Origin: Candidatus Thorarchaeota archaeon
GTDB taxonomy: Archaea > Asgardarchaeota > Thorarchaeia > Thorarchaeales > Thorarchaeaceae
Length of the DNA: 60,456 nucleotides
Reading direction: 5' to 3'
NCBI GenBank assembly: GCA_021498125.1
Contig: JAIZWL010000003.1
Location: 1-60,456 of the forward strand
Numbering within the stretch: position 1 is the stretch's first letter; the number at the start of each line of letters is the position of its first letter. This document shows positions 60,011 to 60,456 of this stretch, one piece after another. The notes under the pieces were generated by a model. That model ran no database searches. It had not been told where the DNA came from and worked only from the letters and a program-made list of their open reading frames with translations. The translations under genes were made by a program, and so were the position numbers.

Positions 60011-60456
60011 GTTCTAAAAATAGAACTATCAAGAGACATGGTATTATCCGACTTTGCAAGAATAATGACATATTCGAGGCAAGATCGATGAAACATGTCT
60101 TGCTCTTGACAGCAATTGCCCTTCTTCTCATAATGCACCCACTAGTTGTGACTCCGCATCTCACCTCGGTCGCTCTTGCCCCCGCCTCTCCACATAGTGT
60201 GCCACTTGAGACCTCAGCTGGCAACCCGAATGTGTCGCTCACCTTCACATCGTTATGGAACTCCACTCCGACTGTTGTCCATGCTGGTGACAGAATATCC
60301 GGGGATCATATTGTCTTGCACTCACGCTGGGTTCCTAATACAACCATCAGCATGAGCATAATCTCGGTCAATGCCACAGTTGTCCCCAAGGCGATATCCG
60401 CACAGAATAACTCGGCCGAGGTCTCCATTGATACTCGGCTGTTGGGGAACAATTTC
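60007..60456 (+). CDS. Exported protein, N-terminal part (cut by window edge)
   Basis: The frame starts with an ATG overlapping the stop of the membrane-anchored regulator and is open to the right edge (150 codons visible). A charged N-terminus is followed by a signal-like hydrophobic segment (about residues 32-50) and an exterior region with several NxS/T sequons. Its start overlaps the regulator, so the two are cotranscribed. The function is unknown. Confidence 0.7.
   Translation, partial: MSSKNRTIKRHGIIRLCKNNDIFEARSMKHVLLLTAIALLLIMHPLVVTPHLTSVALAPASPHSVPLETSAGNPNVSLTFTSLWNSTPTVVHAGDRISGDHIVLHSRWVPNTTISMSIISVNATVVPKAISAQNNSAEVSIDTRLLGNNF

Noticed and set aside
1-60456. tRNA genes
   Set aside because: By eye no segment showed a full acceptor stem with a GGTTCRAATCC-type T loop; a tRNA scan could still find one.

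Overview
The window looks like the chromosome of an archaeon. Four lines of evidence support this: A/T-rich TATA elements 20-45 bases before many starts; a geranylgeranyl reductase of the archaeal lipid type; a four-subunit 2-oxoglutarate:ferredoxin oxidoreductase; and fragments of an archaeal-type 23S rRNA 3' end. The many cytosolic leucine-rich-repeat (LRR) proteins, the membrane-bound [NiFe] hydrogenase and the moderate GC content would fit an Asgard archaeon such as a Thorarchaeota member. That placement is inference, because no diagnostic marker gene is present.

Bases 1 to about 20,600 form an accessory island. It holds six of the window's eight LRR genes. Two LRR subfamilies occur as near-duplicate copies on both strands with a shared promoter motif. 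It also holds duplicated small membrane proteins, a truncated type I methyltransferase (hsdM), a three-gene operon ending in a GNAT toxin-like protein, orphan HicB-like and MNT-type genes, three GNAT acetyltransferases in all, an intact BsuBI/PstI-type restriction-modification pair, and a perfect 39-bp tandem repeat. The most unusual feature is four same-strand fragments of the 3' end of 23S rRNA at about 2.2, 10.8, 14.3 and 15.2 kb. They separate the LRR, toxin-like, acetyltransferase and restriction modules. This pattern suggests repeated insertion or recombination at an rRNA 3' end, although no integrase is visible.

Bases 20,700 to 35,300 are mixed: a geranylgeranyl reductase; an epimerase divergent from a MarR regulator with a 30-bp operator-like palindrome between them; a winged-helix regulator next to a secreted protein; a PH-domain membrane protein; a methyltransferase/SDR operon; two short LRR genes; a 55-residue Cys/His-rich protein ahead of a nitroreductase; exported and membrane proteins; and a metallo-beta-lactamase-fold hydrolase.

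Bases 35,300 to 52,100 are mostly housekeeping and surface genes: an unusually short, bacterial-type alanyl-tRNA synthetase; a zinc-finger PIN-like nuclease; two tandem ArsB/NhaD-type transporters; a metallophosphoesterase; a GlcD-type FAD oxidase; a secreted subtilase with duplicated FN3 domains; a second copy of the regulator/secreted-protein cassette; S-adenosylhomocysteine hydrolase; an Lrp-like regulator; and a gamma carbonic anhydrase-like protein.

Bases 52,100 to 59,330 form an energy block. A six-gene operon encodes a complex I-like group 4 [NiFe] hydrogenase (A, B, C, D, H and I-type subunits) with both nickel-binding CxxC motifs intact. It converges on a korDABC operon. Oxidation of 2-oxoglutarate would supply reduced ferredoxin, and the hydrogenase could couple its oxidation to H2 production and ion translocation. 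The window ends in a membrane-anchored winged-helix protein overlapping an exported protein that runs off the edge.
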